Translations under genes and position numbers: made by a program | Part shown: positions 31,626-44,841 of the stretch, in pieces | Layout of the letters: each line of letters begins with the position of its first letter | How positions within the stretch are numbered: position 1 is the first letter of the stretch | Assembly: GCF_958979055.1 (NCBI RefSeq) | Contig: NC_084899.1 | Coordinates: forward strand, 2,182,501-2,246,500 | Length of the DNA stretch: 64,000 nucleotides | Source of the DNA: Alnus glutinosa | Taxonomy: Eukaryota; Streptophyta; Magnoliopsida; Fagales; Betulaceae | Direction of reading: 5' to 3' | Notes under the pieces: model-generated | Told to the model about the DNA's origin: nothing | The model's input: the letters and a program-made list of their open reading frames with translations, nothing else | Databases searched by the model: none

Positions 31626-32702
31626 TTAGGTTTTATGCTGGCCAATTCAGTGTCCAAAACAATTTGATGCAAGTCAAAATTTAGTTAGGTTAAGTTGGTA
31701 CTTAGGCTAGAAATCAAGAGGTTGATTATTTTTGAAGAATCAAGAATCTCGTTTAGAGCCTCGGTCAATAGTGGTCCGGACGAGTGACTTTTGAAGAGCC
31801 TCTGAGAAGCTCGGTCGATGGTGGTCCGGACGAGACACTTCAAAACTCTACAAAAAGGATTTCCGAGACAAATGGTACCTTCTTTGGAATAGGTTCGGAC
31901 GAGGTAGCTTGAAGCTGTTCATTGAAGAGGTCCCGAGGCACTCGTTCGATGGATTCGTTTGATGATGGTCTGGACGAGATGAAGATCACAAAAGGTCTTG
32001 AGAAGGTCGTTCGCTAGCCTGGTCCGTGCTAGTTTGGACAGCGCCAGAAGAAAGCTGTGAAACCCTATTCTAGTCCGAACGCGATCACCTTACACGTCTG
32101 GACGCCGCCTTTGAAAATAGTTTTTTCAGTGTTTTAATCGTATTAAAACACTGTGTTTATCCCTTGGCTCTATATAAGGACTTCAATGCACGATTTTCCT
32201 AAGAGACCTAGAGACTATTGTTTTTTGAGCTAAAAGATAATTTTGTTTTGAGCCTTGACTTAATACCTCTCTTAGAGTTTTGTTAAACCACACAAAAATT
32301 CCACAAAAGCCTTCAACCACCAGAGTTCCAAGATTACAAGAGGAGACTCGATTGAAGAATTGGCCAAAGGTTCGGGAGTTACTATAGTATAAGACAAGCG
32401 GGTCAATTTTTGGGGTGCACATCAGGTTTAGTTACAAAGGTTGGTTTTTTTTATTTTTAATTTAAACTGTGTAATTTAATTCTTCTATAGTTGATGTCTT
32501 GATGAGTTTCCTGGGTTTGGCTGCCCTGGAGTTGTTACCTTGAGTAATTCTTCAAAGAATTTTCACTTTGTCACCAAATTGTTATGTTTGATAGTTTTAT
32601 TACTTTGCTTATTTTGATGATTGTCGTGTGGTTGCCATATTTTTTAATTTGTTGTATTTGTTGGAAAACATCTATTCACATTTCACTCCCCTCTAGGTGC
32701 TG
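31626..32702. mobile_element. LTR-like segment upstream of CCoAOMT-L2
   Basis: Carries several GGTCCGGACGAG-type units (31,770-31,980), a TATA box (CTATATAAGG near 32,171) and an end reading CACTCCCCTCTAGGTGCTG, all typical of plant LTRs and their junctions. Together with the flanking 171-bp repeats it looks like retroelement debris. No frame of its own. Confidence 0.4.
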
Positions 32703-32873
32703 TTTAGGATACTAAAATATGGTTTCAAAAGGAAAATAACAAATAAAATGGAAAAACAATCATAAATGGCATGACTCCTTTGTTCCTCTGTTTTGGGTTG
32801 CCAAAATAGAGCTTATTTCCATGCATGAAAAATGACTTGACATTTCTGCCCATGGTTCCCAAAACAGGACTTA
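32703..32873. repeat. 171-bp direct repeat, proximal copy forming the CCoAOMT-L2 leader
   Basis: Second copy of the repeat at 31225-31395. It ends 5 bp before the start codon of CCoAOMT-L2, so the probable 5' UTR and core promoter of that gene are repeat-derived. Confidence 0.8.
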
Positions 32874-32878
32874 GCACA

Positions 32879-34699
<1,821 letters not shown>

Positions 34700-35068
34700 A
34701 CAGTGCTTGTAACCTCTCTTTAATTTACTTGCCTTATCATATATTTTGTGAGTAATACTCCCCTTATCATATACATATAGAGCTTCAATGTACAATTCAC
34801 CTCAACTACATATGAACAACTATTTGTGATTTTGAAATCAGAGAAACTGAGGTTGCTGAAAAACAGATGGCTTCACCAGTCCACTGCGGGCGGTTTTCTG
34901 TGTTTTAACTTTTATTATCAGAAAACAGCATTCTGAGCTGAAAACAGCCCACACCATTCGCTTCTTTGTTCTTCTCAAGCCTCAACAGCCCAAGTAGTTT
35001 TTTTTTCTTTTAATGAATTTGAAATGTCTAATATTGTCTTCCTCATCCCTCTTTTCAAGTACACCGGA

Positions 35069-35180
35069 GTATTACAGTTTTTACTATAACTTCTTGCAAA
35101 TTCACGAGGCAATCTACTTTTTGAAGTATTACAGTTTTTACTATAACTTCTTGCAAATTCACGAGGCAATCTACTTTTTA
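35069..35180. repeat. 57-bp tandem duplication
   Basis: Two nearly identical 57-bp units starting GTATTACAGTTTTTACTATA (35069 and 35126), about 370 bp beyond the CCoAOMT-L2 stop codon. Confidence 0.9.
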
Positions 35181-35895
35181 GTGATTGTCATGATAAGTAC
35201 CATGTAAATTTTTACGTCAGTTGCAAATGTAGTAAGTGCAATGTTGACTGCCAAATGACAATTCACGTTTTAATAGCTGAAGTTGTAAGTATTACGCGGA
35301 CTACCACATCAATTTGTAAAGGACTTTTAATAAAAGCTGTAGTACCTTAAGTAGCATTCAGGATTTCTACTCGGAAGTCCTTATGCCAAATTTTTGTTAG
35401 GAGAAATTATAGTTTACCTTCTATTATTAGGTCAATTACACTTGGGCTCTCTATTTTCAAAATATATGTATGTAATTTGGATTAAATTAATACATGTTGG
35501 TGATACCATCAGTTATTCTCTTGCTGAAAATATATCTTCACAAATTACGTCTTCACACGTTTTTATTTTTTTTATTCTTTTCTAGGCATGTCTTATCATC
35601 TTTCATTATTTGGAAAGATCTTTTTATAGCATTTCAAGTAGTCTCATCAAATTTTACTAGCTAAAATAGTTAAAAAAAACACTTTTATTTATTTTAGCCA
35701 TCCATATTTTTAAACCACATTTAGCAGTCTTACCATTTTAATTATCTACAATATTATTACATTTAAATAACATTTTTCAGAAGAAAGGTTAGATTGTATG
35801 TGAACCATAAGAGAGAGAAATAAAAAAAAAAATTAAAAAAAAAAAGAGAAAATTTTAATAGTTTTTTTATTGTTTTGGTGAGTAAATACTAAACG
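35181..35895. other. AT-rich intergenic stretch
   Basis: No gene. The part 35,620-35,760 resembles the ends of the TIR element at 37,153-37,852 (TAGTCTCATCAAATTTTACTAG-like sequence) and may be a degraded relative. Confidence 0.35.
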
Positions 35896-35908
35896 GTGCA
35901 AACTATTG

Positions 35909-37050
35909 TTTTTTTTTTTTTTAACATAACCTTCATTAGAAGATAACAGCCCCAAAAGGGGATTACAATGATTCAAATGACATCACAAATATAAGATTAA
36001 AAACAGAAGACGAATCTATCACCTGAAGGCAAAAGCATAGCCCAAAGGTCATCACAGTGACCAAAGATAAAGAATCTCCACCTACTAAGTCAGGATAAAA
36101 CTTGACTTGAAGCAGCTATCAAATACAATAAACTAATAAGACATAAACTTAAATTTGGGCATTCCAAAAACAATAAAGCACAACCCATATAAAGATAAGA
36201 GGTCTGGTCTAGCTAAAAAGCCACCTAAAAGCCCATACAAAATCATTCCATTGCAATGATACACTGAAAATAAAGAATATGCAAAAACCAAACAGAAACA
36301 CATCCACTGCCATCGCCGGAAAAAGAGCCAACCATCACCTGAGTCGGCGCGTGCAAATGCACGCGCCACCTCCCAAGACTACCAGCAGCACCCAACCACC
36401 ACCAATAGCCACAAACCAGGCCTGAGAAGCAACGCATAACCCTCACAAGCTGATCCGGGAAGCAAGTTCCCCGACACGTGCAGGCCACGCGCTGGTCAGG
36501 GAATAGCAACACAACCACAGCTTGAGACAGTCGAACCGGAATGCGGTGGCAAAGATAGCTAGGCAGCGCGTGACGAGAGATCTCCGATGAAAACGCATAG
36601 ATCTGGCTCATAAATAAAACTTTACTAAGCACTGCCAGATAAGGCGAAATACACTGGGGACTTGAAGAACAATCGGTTCCAAAACTAACAAAGCCACTGG
36701 AGATTTCCTGCCGGAGAAAAGAAAAAACAAACAAAGAACACAAAAACAGAAAACAAAATAAACATTCCACAACCCCAAAGGATCAGGTGATCACCAGCCA
36801 CCACCGAAACTAGTCTGGGTGGAACAAAACACCCTACCCTAGTGGTAAGGACAAAAAACATCCTCCATTGGTAAAGCCAAAGAGGGACAAAATCTCCAAG
36901 CTTAGGAGCTTGGAGAGTGAAAGACCAAGAGGAGAGAGGCGTGAGACCTCTCTCCCCCGGCAAGCAGATCTCTAAAGGAAACCTCTCTCTCTCTCTCTCT
37001 CTAAGAAGTTGAGAGCTTCTCTCTCTAGAAAACACTAATGGTAAAGTTCA
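35909..37050 (-). mobile_element. LINE-like retroposed unit with poly(A) and target duplications
   Basis: The minus-strand element ends in a poly(A) tail (T run at 35909-35923 on the plus strand). The 13-bp target duplication GTGCAAACTATTG is perfect at 35896-35908 and 37051-37063. The 5' side is a CT/GA-rich leader (AGAGAGAGAG near 36,985-37,020), and the 3' side ends CCCCTTTTGGGGCTGT before the tail, as in plant L1 3' ends. There is no endonuclease or RT frame, so this is an internally deleted LINE or a non-autonomous relative rather than a processed host gene. Confidence 0.75.
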
Positions 37051-37152
37051 GTGCAAACTATTGTTGGTGAGTATTGTTCACTCACCAAATTGGTAAGGAT
37101 GCTGGAAACACATTTGAGCTATTTTATCAAATTGGCTCTCCAAAATAGCATT

Positions 37153-37852
37153 TTAAGAGCATACGTAGTAAACTAATCAAAGTTTAAGCAAATTTTAGCC
37201 AGGAAATTCACTTTTGTTATTTTATCTAGCTATTTTTCAAAAACTCTAAAAATCAAATTTTCTAAATATTTATCTACTTTAATTAAATATTCTTTTTTAT
37301 TTGTTTTAGTCGGTTGAATTCAACTGTCATGAGGAGGAATAAATGAAATCTAAAACCGACAATCATATGTTTTTGTAGAAATACCGGAACAAAACTAAAG
37401 ACAAACCCAAATCACCAAAATCCCTAAAATTTAGTGCAGATGACAAACTCAGATCAACAAAATCCCCAAAATTACTTCAACAACATTTCAGAAGTGAAAC
37501 AAAATCCCTAAACCCAAAAGATTGAGATTAGAAGCAAAACTTGAGAATAGAAGCAGTTTGCAAGACACAAAACCTGAGGCGCGAAGGAGCTGGGGCTGAG
37601 ACGCAAAGCAGCCAACAATCTTTTGGTACGCGTGAAGATGAATATACAAGTGAAAAAGAAGAAGTGGCGAGAGAAAATTGGCTTTGCTGGATAGACGAGT
37701 GATTCTGACAATCATATAAATCACTATAGCAGTAGTGAGCTTGATGCAGACATGATTTTGAGAAAACTCTCAGAATTTGGCGAAAAATCTTATTTGATGA
37801 GCTTACTTCGAATGCTCAACTATTTTGATGAGTTTACTAAAAATGCTCTTAA
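37153..37852. mobile_element. Non-autonomous TIR element
   Basis: Ends TTAAGAGCATACGTAGTAAA and, reversed, TTAAGAGCATTTTTAGTAAA, with similarity continuing (CT-ATCAAA). About 700 bp. The middle is AT-rich to mixed, with no transposase. The target duplication is unclear. Confidence 0.6.
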
Positions 37853-37863
37853 GCAATATGGAA

Positions 37864-38638
37864 GCTGATCCCATGATTTTAGCCATTGAGAAGCCTTATT
37901 GTGGCTCCATCGTTGTTGCTATGAAAATCAAATATTACAGAGAAAATCCCCTCTCATGGTCTTATTGCTAAATCAGGTAGAAATTTTTTCAACATTCTCA
38001 TCCAACATGGAAAAAGGAACAGTAAACACTACATTTTTCCCCTCAAACCCACCACCTGCCAGTCTGCCACCACCATGGCTATATTAAGATGCCTTTGTAA
38101 CAAGGCTTTCTAAATTATCAAATCCAACCAGAGTCCAACATAAATGATAATTTGGTAAAATTTAATTTATTTATTAAAATGCTTCAATTTAATCCTAACC
38201 AGAAAGAAGTTTAATCCTAATTAAACCTCATTACAGGAAGACAAATAAAGCTTACCCTTACAAAAATTGATCAATTTATTGTTGTTTTCCCACCTGCAGA
38301 AGATCAATGTCTTCCAAAAGTGGCATTGCCACTCTAATCTTTGATTGCACAGAAGAAATTATGGTAATCTAATGTATCAGTTAAATGGTGCAAAGGAGTG
38401 TCATATTGAGGAAATAGGCCCAATTTTCTGGTGCAAAAAAAGCCAAACATGACTATAATTGTTGCAAACAAGCTCCCTCCCTGCATATCCTAGCATCTCC
38501 AAGTTCACCTCCCATCCCAGTTCAGTAATTTAGCTCCCCTTTTCCCGGCATTGAATAATTGAGAAAAAGAAAAAGAAAAGGGGTTCGGTAATTGTACGAT
38601 TAAATGAATCTGCACTTGGCCAAAAGTAATATCGAGCT
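37864..38638. other. Intergenic and DHS 3' flank
   Basis: Region downstream of the deoxyhypusine synthase gene (which reads leftward). The first few hundred bases after 38,639 are the likely 3' UTR. No separate gene seen. Confidence 0.4.
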
Positions 38639-39479
38639 TTAGTCCTGATGGAATTCTTTCTCCTTTGAGGCGAATGTTTCAGCAACCAGTAGAGGGAAAG
38701 CAATGGTTGCATCGCAATGTACCTGACCAGTTCAATCAAAAGGGGAACAATCCGAATCATATTTAGTAGCACTTCAAATAGATAAGCAAATAACTGAGAT
38801 GAAGAAAACAAAGCTTATTCATAAAAGGAAAGTGAACAAAAGGCTAAAGCCTAAAGTTTTCTGTTTGTTAAAAAAAATTATAATACAAGTGAGAAGAATA
38901 GCTTAGAGGTAAGAAGCAAAACAAAGATGAGACAAAAACGAGATATACCTTAACAGTCTTAGCAGAACCTCGTATTTTTCCCCATGATAAAGCCTCATCA
39001 GGGCGAGCTCCTCAGTCACTCCCGTCAAACTCTTGTGCAGTATTGATGAACAGCGCATAATCTGCACCATTACGCATCATATTGGCATTGCAAATGTGAT
39101 GCTTGGGAAGCCCCCCTCCAAGAATTATAATACCAGTCTTCTTAGGGCTTGCATGGACAGCTTCAACATTCATGGCTCTAATGTCTGTTCAAAGAGCTAA
39201 CTATTGCAGTTTCATTTCTCAACTTGTTAAGTACAAGCATGCAAGAGCGTTGGAGAAGGATGTGCACACCTTGCACTATGTCGATGATCAAACCTGGGTT
39301 GTGGAAGGAATGGAAGTACAACATGTCCCCTAGTGAGCCATCTATTAGGCCCGGACAGTAAACCGGAATGTTGTTCTGGGAAAGACAACAAAGAAAATCA
39401 AATCTCTTACAAACTTACTACATATGGTACTGGGAAAATCTAAGAAACAACTATTTTTACTTGGGAGGTTGGAATCATA

Positions 39480-39965
39480 GGTGTTATTTGAGGGGGACAC
39501 CAAACACAAGCCACGTATCACGTGGCTATGAACGTCAACATCAGGGGATGCCCAGCCCATGACCTTGCAGTTGGTTGATTGAGGGCTGAAGAATTATTGA
39601 GCTTTTTATTAGTTTGCATTTTTGTTTTATTATTTATTTTTCAGACTTGTTTTTTATTTTATTTTGAGCTTTACGTTACTTTTAGCAGGCCATTAGCCCA
39701 AGTACGACTAGGGTTAGGGTTGGGGTATAATTCCAAGTCTATTTAAACCTAATTTTCTATTGCATTCAGCAGTTTATGATAAATTGAGAAAATTGAACGA
39801 CTGTTATCGTCTCCCTCTTGTCTTCTTTCTCCCCTCTTTTCTCTTTCCCTAGCTTCTTTTTCCTTCTCTTTGGCTTCTTTTCTCCTCTCTTCTCGGTTTC
39901 TCCTGCTCTTCTTATTCTCTTTCTTCAAACTTTCTTCCCAAGCATTTTTGTTCCGCATCATTATT
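39480..39965. mobile_element. Possible LTR-like insertion in DHS intron 4
   Basis: Intron sequence with LTR-like features: a GTGTTATTTGAGGGGGACAC start region, a short TTAAACC leader block near 39,740 and a long CT-rich tract (39,800-39,925). No paired LTR or target duplication was found. Confidence 0.25.
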
Positions 39966-40517
39966 AGTAGAGTTACCTAATAATATTAGATTCCCAAACT
40001 AGCAATGAAGCTGCTAACTAAATAGCATCATTTTTACACGTGAAGAAAGCAAAATATTAAATAATGTTGAACATAAAAATGAAAAAAGAATTGAAAAATA
40101 AGCAACCGTTAAACAGCACGCTAAGATGGGGAAAAAAGAAGGCCTGCTTCCAAAATATTAAACTATGAGCACTTGCCTTGTACGCCCAGTAGAGGTATGA
40201 ATTCTTGTTATTAATTTCTTTTCCCAAGCGAGCAATCACCCTAGATGGCATCCACAGTACATTCTATGAAACCAAAAACAAAAAGGTTGAGGAATCTCTG
40301 ATAGCATTCACAAAGAGCAGTGTATAATTAACAAGAGAGTGGGTTTCAGAAAGGATTTTCCATCAATGGGGCAAGAAGAGAAGAAAATACATATTGAAAA
40401 TGATATTTCCTCTTCAAAGTTCATCAATGCATTGTACAGAGCATACACGGGCTGAAAGACCAAAACCTAAGACATGTATCAGCACTCATAAATTAGAAAA
40501 TAAAAACCCGATCACTT

Positions 40518-40568
40518 CTTTTTTTCTTTTTCTTTTTTTTTTTTTTTTTGGGGGGGGGGGGGGGGGGG
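40518..40568. repeat. Poly-T/poly-G run in the intron between DHS exons 3 and 4
   Basis: A T-rich run followed by about 19 consecutive G. Such runs are error-prone in sequencing. It is intronic and has no coding effect. Confidence 0.85.
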
Positions 40569-41843
40569 TTGTCTGAGCAAAATAATAAAATCCTACATAA
40601 TTTGTAATGATCCACAAAACAACAAGCATTTCAATATTCTTGACACTGTTTTTTCAATGCCTGATTGCCAATGGAGTACAACCTATGCTATAGGATGTTT
40701 TTTGAATTACTTATCAGGTATTAGAATCTAATTCGTAAAAAACTTTATGACTATAACATATTTGAAGAAAATCCAATAGTCCAGATTCAAATAGATGGGT
40801 TTAGAGACAGATATATTAACAGTCTACAACAAACAAGCTCAGTAGACGGTTAAAAAATCACTACTATTGAACAAGTTCAAATTTGCAATCCTAGATATGT
40901 AGTACAACAGGATAAAAGGAATACATACCTCTTTGATCTGTTCCTTCAACATCTGGTCAAAAATGGGAATTATCCAGTCCTCGAATTTGCAGTCGTTGTC
41001 ATTAGGAACCAACAAGTTACCAATGCGGTTCAGTCCTTTTGAGCGTAAATAGGCTCCAGGCAGAGTAAAGTCACCTTTATATGTGGGTGCAAGGCATTTT
41101 ATAAGATCTTCTTCGATGCCACCAGTTGTTGTAACCACTACATCAACCTGCAGCCAAAAGATAACTAACACATAATGCTAAAGCTAACATGCAAGGCAAC
41201 AATGCAATAGTGATGATAAGACTGTTCTAATCCTTTTATAACTCATAACCAAAAAGATCAAAATAACTCAACTTGCTGATTATATAACACAAAGAGGCTT
41301 CCCGCATTACACACCATATGATGCTCAACAAGATAGCGAACCACATCCCTAACACCAGAAGATATAAGATTTGAAGTAAAACCAAGGAAAATTTTGCATC
41401 TCACAGACTTTCTGTAGGTCGGATCCCTCTCCTCCTCACTGCAATCTTCTGTAATACTCTCATCAGCGAGCCTCCAATCTAGCTTTGGTCCAATTCAATA
41501 TATCTTTTAAAAAATAGAAACTTCTTGATATTTGAGTAGAATTTATATCAATCACAAGCAGCCCCATAAAACATGGAAACAACACACCCACACACACACA
41601 CACACAATATCCAAGTTTTTTCAAATAAAAACCAACCATTTGATTAACGACTTCAATGGCATCTCCCAAATTGGAGGCTTGAAACCCTGTGGAGACCATG
41701 GTCCTGAGAAGTTGAGAATAGTTTACTCCTAGATTGAAATCGTAACCCTCAATCTTAACACATTTCCCCTCCAGACTTTCCGAGTCTTTGAACACCGTGG
41801 AATGCACGGTCGCAAGAAGATTATCCTTCATCGCGTCCCCCAT

Positions 41844-42620
41844 TATTTACTTCTTCTGCAACACTGCAACAAAATAGAACATAAAACTGAGAACAACAAT
41901 TTTCCCCTCCGCCGCTAAATTTCCAATTCAGCAATTCAATGATTTCATCTTAGAGAGAGATCGACAGTCTCTCTTGTATACTTGTGTGCTTGGGTTGCTC
42001 CCCTTAGCGCATTTAATAAGATTGATTTACTTTTATATATATAAAAAACCAAACTTAACCAAGCCAGATGATTTTTAATTGCACACTTGGGACCCCGTTT
42101 GTTTTAGGGTAAAATGTTTTATGTCGAAAAATGATTTTTAATAGGTTTTGAGAGGTTTTGTTTTTGGAACGAAAGACTGTTAATTTGTATTTTGGTTGGT
42201 TTGTTAAGGATTTTGATTTTTTTTTTTTTAAAAAAAAAAAACAAAAATAAGGGCCACTAATGATGTTATGTATTGTGACACTCGTCCTTCAAAATCTCTA
42301 CATTCATCCATTTTCGACCAAAACAAGAAATTGCAGTAAGAAGAACACAGAACCTTCAAAGAACAACACCTACGAAAATCAAGCCGCCAACACCCAGTCA
42401 GTTTCAGAGAAGACCCAAAGAGAAGATTGAAACACCCATACCTCATCTGGCCATTCAGGCCATATCAAACCTACCCACACACTTTCTTTCTCAATTAAAC
42501 CTCAAACAGCACAAGAACTAATCAAGAGAGGAAAAGAGATTAGTATACCTTTCACAGCTTCAATTTCGGCTCCTTTGCCCTCTCTCTCTCTCTCTCTCTC
42601 GACGAAGCCGAACAGGGAGG
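41844..42620 (-). promoter_or_regulatory. DHS 5' leader and promoter region
   Basis: Upstream of the DHS start codon. A 5' UTR intron is supported by a GTATAC donor (complement of 42,543-42,548) and a TTGTTGCAG acceptor near 41,868. The upstream exon holds a (CT)n tract at 42,577-42,600 on the plus strand, common in plant 5' UTRs. Confidence 0.5.
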
Positions 42621-44704
42621 GGGAGTGTTCTGCTTCGGGAATGAAAACAGAAGAGGGGGTTAGCTTTTGTTGTGTGAGAGAAAAAAGGATGGCAGGCGGC
42701 TCTTTAGTACACGAGAGGGGGATAGCCTTTTTTATTTTTTTTCTTCTGGGTTCTGCAATTTTTGCAGAACAGCATGATGAGGAATGGCCCCATTCCTCAT
42801 TTGCTTAATCAAATTTAGAGGGAAGTTGGGGGGGGTTGTCGGCGCTCCCCTCCCTCCGGCGGGATCCCCCGGCGTGATAAAACTAAAGATTCCCTTGGAA
42901 GCTTTATCTGAAACTCTTTTTCTTTTTTCACGCTAACTCCGAAAATTACAAACTTACCCCTACTATCCATCCATCCATCCATATCTCTCTCTCTCTCTCT
43001 CTCTCTCCCTCTCTAGATAGATATGAGTAATGATATTTAATAAATAGTGGACTGTTATATAATTAAAATTATATGACAGTAAAAATTAGTCTTTAAATTA
43101 ACAAGAATTTGTAAAAAGAAAAAATTAAGGACTAATTTAATATGTCAGATCATCACAATTATATGACAGTGATATAATAATTCATTAAATTACAATATAT
43201 TATTAACTAAGCTGTTCTTTGTAAGCAGTCACGTCTCAATGTGAGGTCGGCCTCTCATTACTAATGATAGGCAACCCTAGCCACGTCTCGCTAGGGATGG
43301 TCGGCCACCTCTTATTTATGATATATTTATAATTTAAAGGAACTCATATGACACATACAATTAGTACATGATGTCTCAAATGAGCGCGTCTTGACATTAA
43401 TTAATTGGTTTGACATATCATACCATTACTTAATTGGATTGTAGATTTATAGAGGGATTTATTTGAAATAAGAGAAAAATTTAAAGATCTAATTTTCAAA
43501 ATTTAAAGTTAATGGACTAAATTGAAATCACATCAAAACATAAAGACTAAATTTGATTTTTTGCTTTTATTTCTTGAGAAAATTTTCATTTGTCTTTTTT
43601 TCCTATCAGAAGTTTAAATGATTAATGCACAAGACAATCACATAAATATTGAGTCATGAACATTGAGTTGATAAAAATGATAAATTATATGCTAAAAGAA
43701 TCTAAAGATTTTTAAGGACTCTAATCCCAATTAAAGAAAATCTTCTATTTTATATTAAATCATTTCAAATAATTAACATACACGTTAAAATCAACATATT
43801 CCAGTGACCAAATTATTTTATTAATTTATGAAAAGAGTAATGTTATTTAATGGATTCATGTCCACCGGCCATACAATTAGAAGATGTAGCAATAAAAATC
43901 TAACTCTTTGATCAACACTCACTAAAAAAAAAAATTTGCTTATCCAAGGGAGTGCCTTCAATTAGCTTGTTTTTGCTATATTTTTCTATTTTGCTTCCCT
44001 CGCTCTTGAGGCCATGGTTCAAACTTCAACCATCTCATTTGGTGGTCAGAGTTTCAAGCAATCTCTGATCCAAAAGCAACTTCTATAACCCAAAATACCC
44101 AAGTGTGAGTCCGTCAATGAGGCTTATACTTAATAACACAAGCAAGCCAAGGAACTCAAGCCTCATGCCTGCAAAGCCAACATCAGTGACTGGCTATATA
44201 ATGCCACAAGAAGGCTATATACTGCCAAAATGGCCTTTTCAAGAGATATTACTGGATTAAATCGATATCAATAAGCAATACCGCTTTAGGCAGCAAACAT
44301 CGTCTGGAAGTGCATCATAGAAGTGCAATCATAAATTCAAAATGGATTACAGATTCAGGATATATGAACATCAGTTCCTGTATATGGTTGGCATCCATGT
44401 CAAATCACAAAATCCTTTCTGTAACAAAAAAACCAGATCTTCATGTAGATCTGATTTGAATAAGTTCTATCACAGTTCAATAACTGAACAAACAATAAAT
44501 TTACTAAGGGAAAGGAACAGAAGTTTGTTCATCATCTCATTCATCAGAAGATACGGAGTTCTGATAGACAACATAAAAAGTTTTTGATGGTGAAGGCAAG
44601 CTGTGATCAAGTAGGATCTCATAACAGTTTTTCCATTAGCAAACAAGCTCACTCGTCTTTACAGCTTTTCCATCAAAGCATGTGGAAAGAGACAAGGTGA
44701 GAAT
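42621..44704. other. Intergenic region between DHS and RPS15A
   Basis: Contains a CT run (42,983-43,013) and a probable MITE at about 43,027-43,195 (ends ATTTAATAAATAGT and, reversed, ATTTAATGAATTAT). The last ~120 bp is the RPS15A 3' UTR. No gene seen in between. Confidence 0.4.
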
Positions 44705-44810
44705 CTAATGAAAATAACCCAGAACCTGTCCGCCCGCACTCCTTTTAATAGCCTCTTCATGATCCAGAACACCCTCTGGAGTAGTGATTACAACATAACC
44801 CCACTGCATG

Positions 44811-44841
<31 letters not shown>

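Larger units (their letters stand above)
38639..41843 (-). pseudogene. DHS: Deoxyhypusine synthase, in-frame TGA before the active-site lysine
   Basis: Deoxyhypusine synthase transfers the aminobutyl group of spermidine to one lysine of eIF5A using NAD, the first step of hypusine formation in the cytosol. Seven minus-strand exons: 41637-41843, 41315-41482, 40929-41147, 40177-40263, 39270-39375, 38949-39184, 38639-38722; they splice in frame to 368 codons, the normal family length. Family blocks are clear: [86 protein letters not shown] and [10 protein letters not shown]. In exon 6 the expected Ser of GSDSGARPDE is a TGA (complement of 39012-39014), 11 codons before the catalytic lysine in SWGKIR, so the product would lack the active site. 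All else looks conserved, so it is a recent null, a heterozygous allele, or a base-call error. Intron 4 has a GC donor. A 5' UTR intron (donor near 42,548, acceptor near 41,868) is likely. Confidence 0.9.

Noticed and set aside
36243-37035. Minus-strand ORFs of 116 and 175 codons
   Set aside because: They fall inside the retroposed LINE-like unit, match no protein and overlap each other; hydrophobic character comes from T-rich sequence.
39012-39014. TGA in DHS read as selenocysteine or readthrough
   Set aside because: Land plants lack selenocysteine insertion, and the aligned residue is serine, not cysteine; no readthrough context is evident.
39749-39961. Lys/Glu/Arg-rich 70-codon ORF on the minus strand
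   Set aside because: It is the complement of a CT-rich intronic tract in DHS intron 4.
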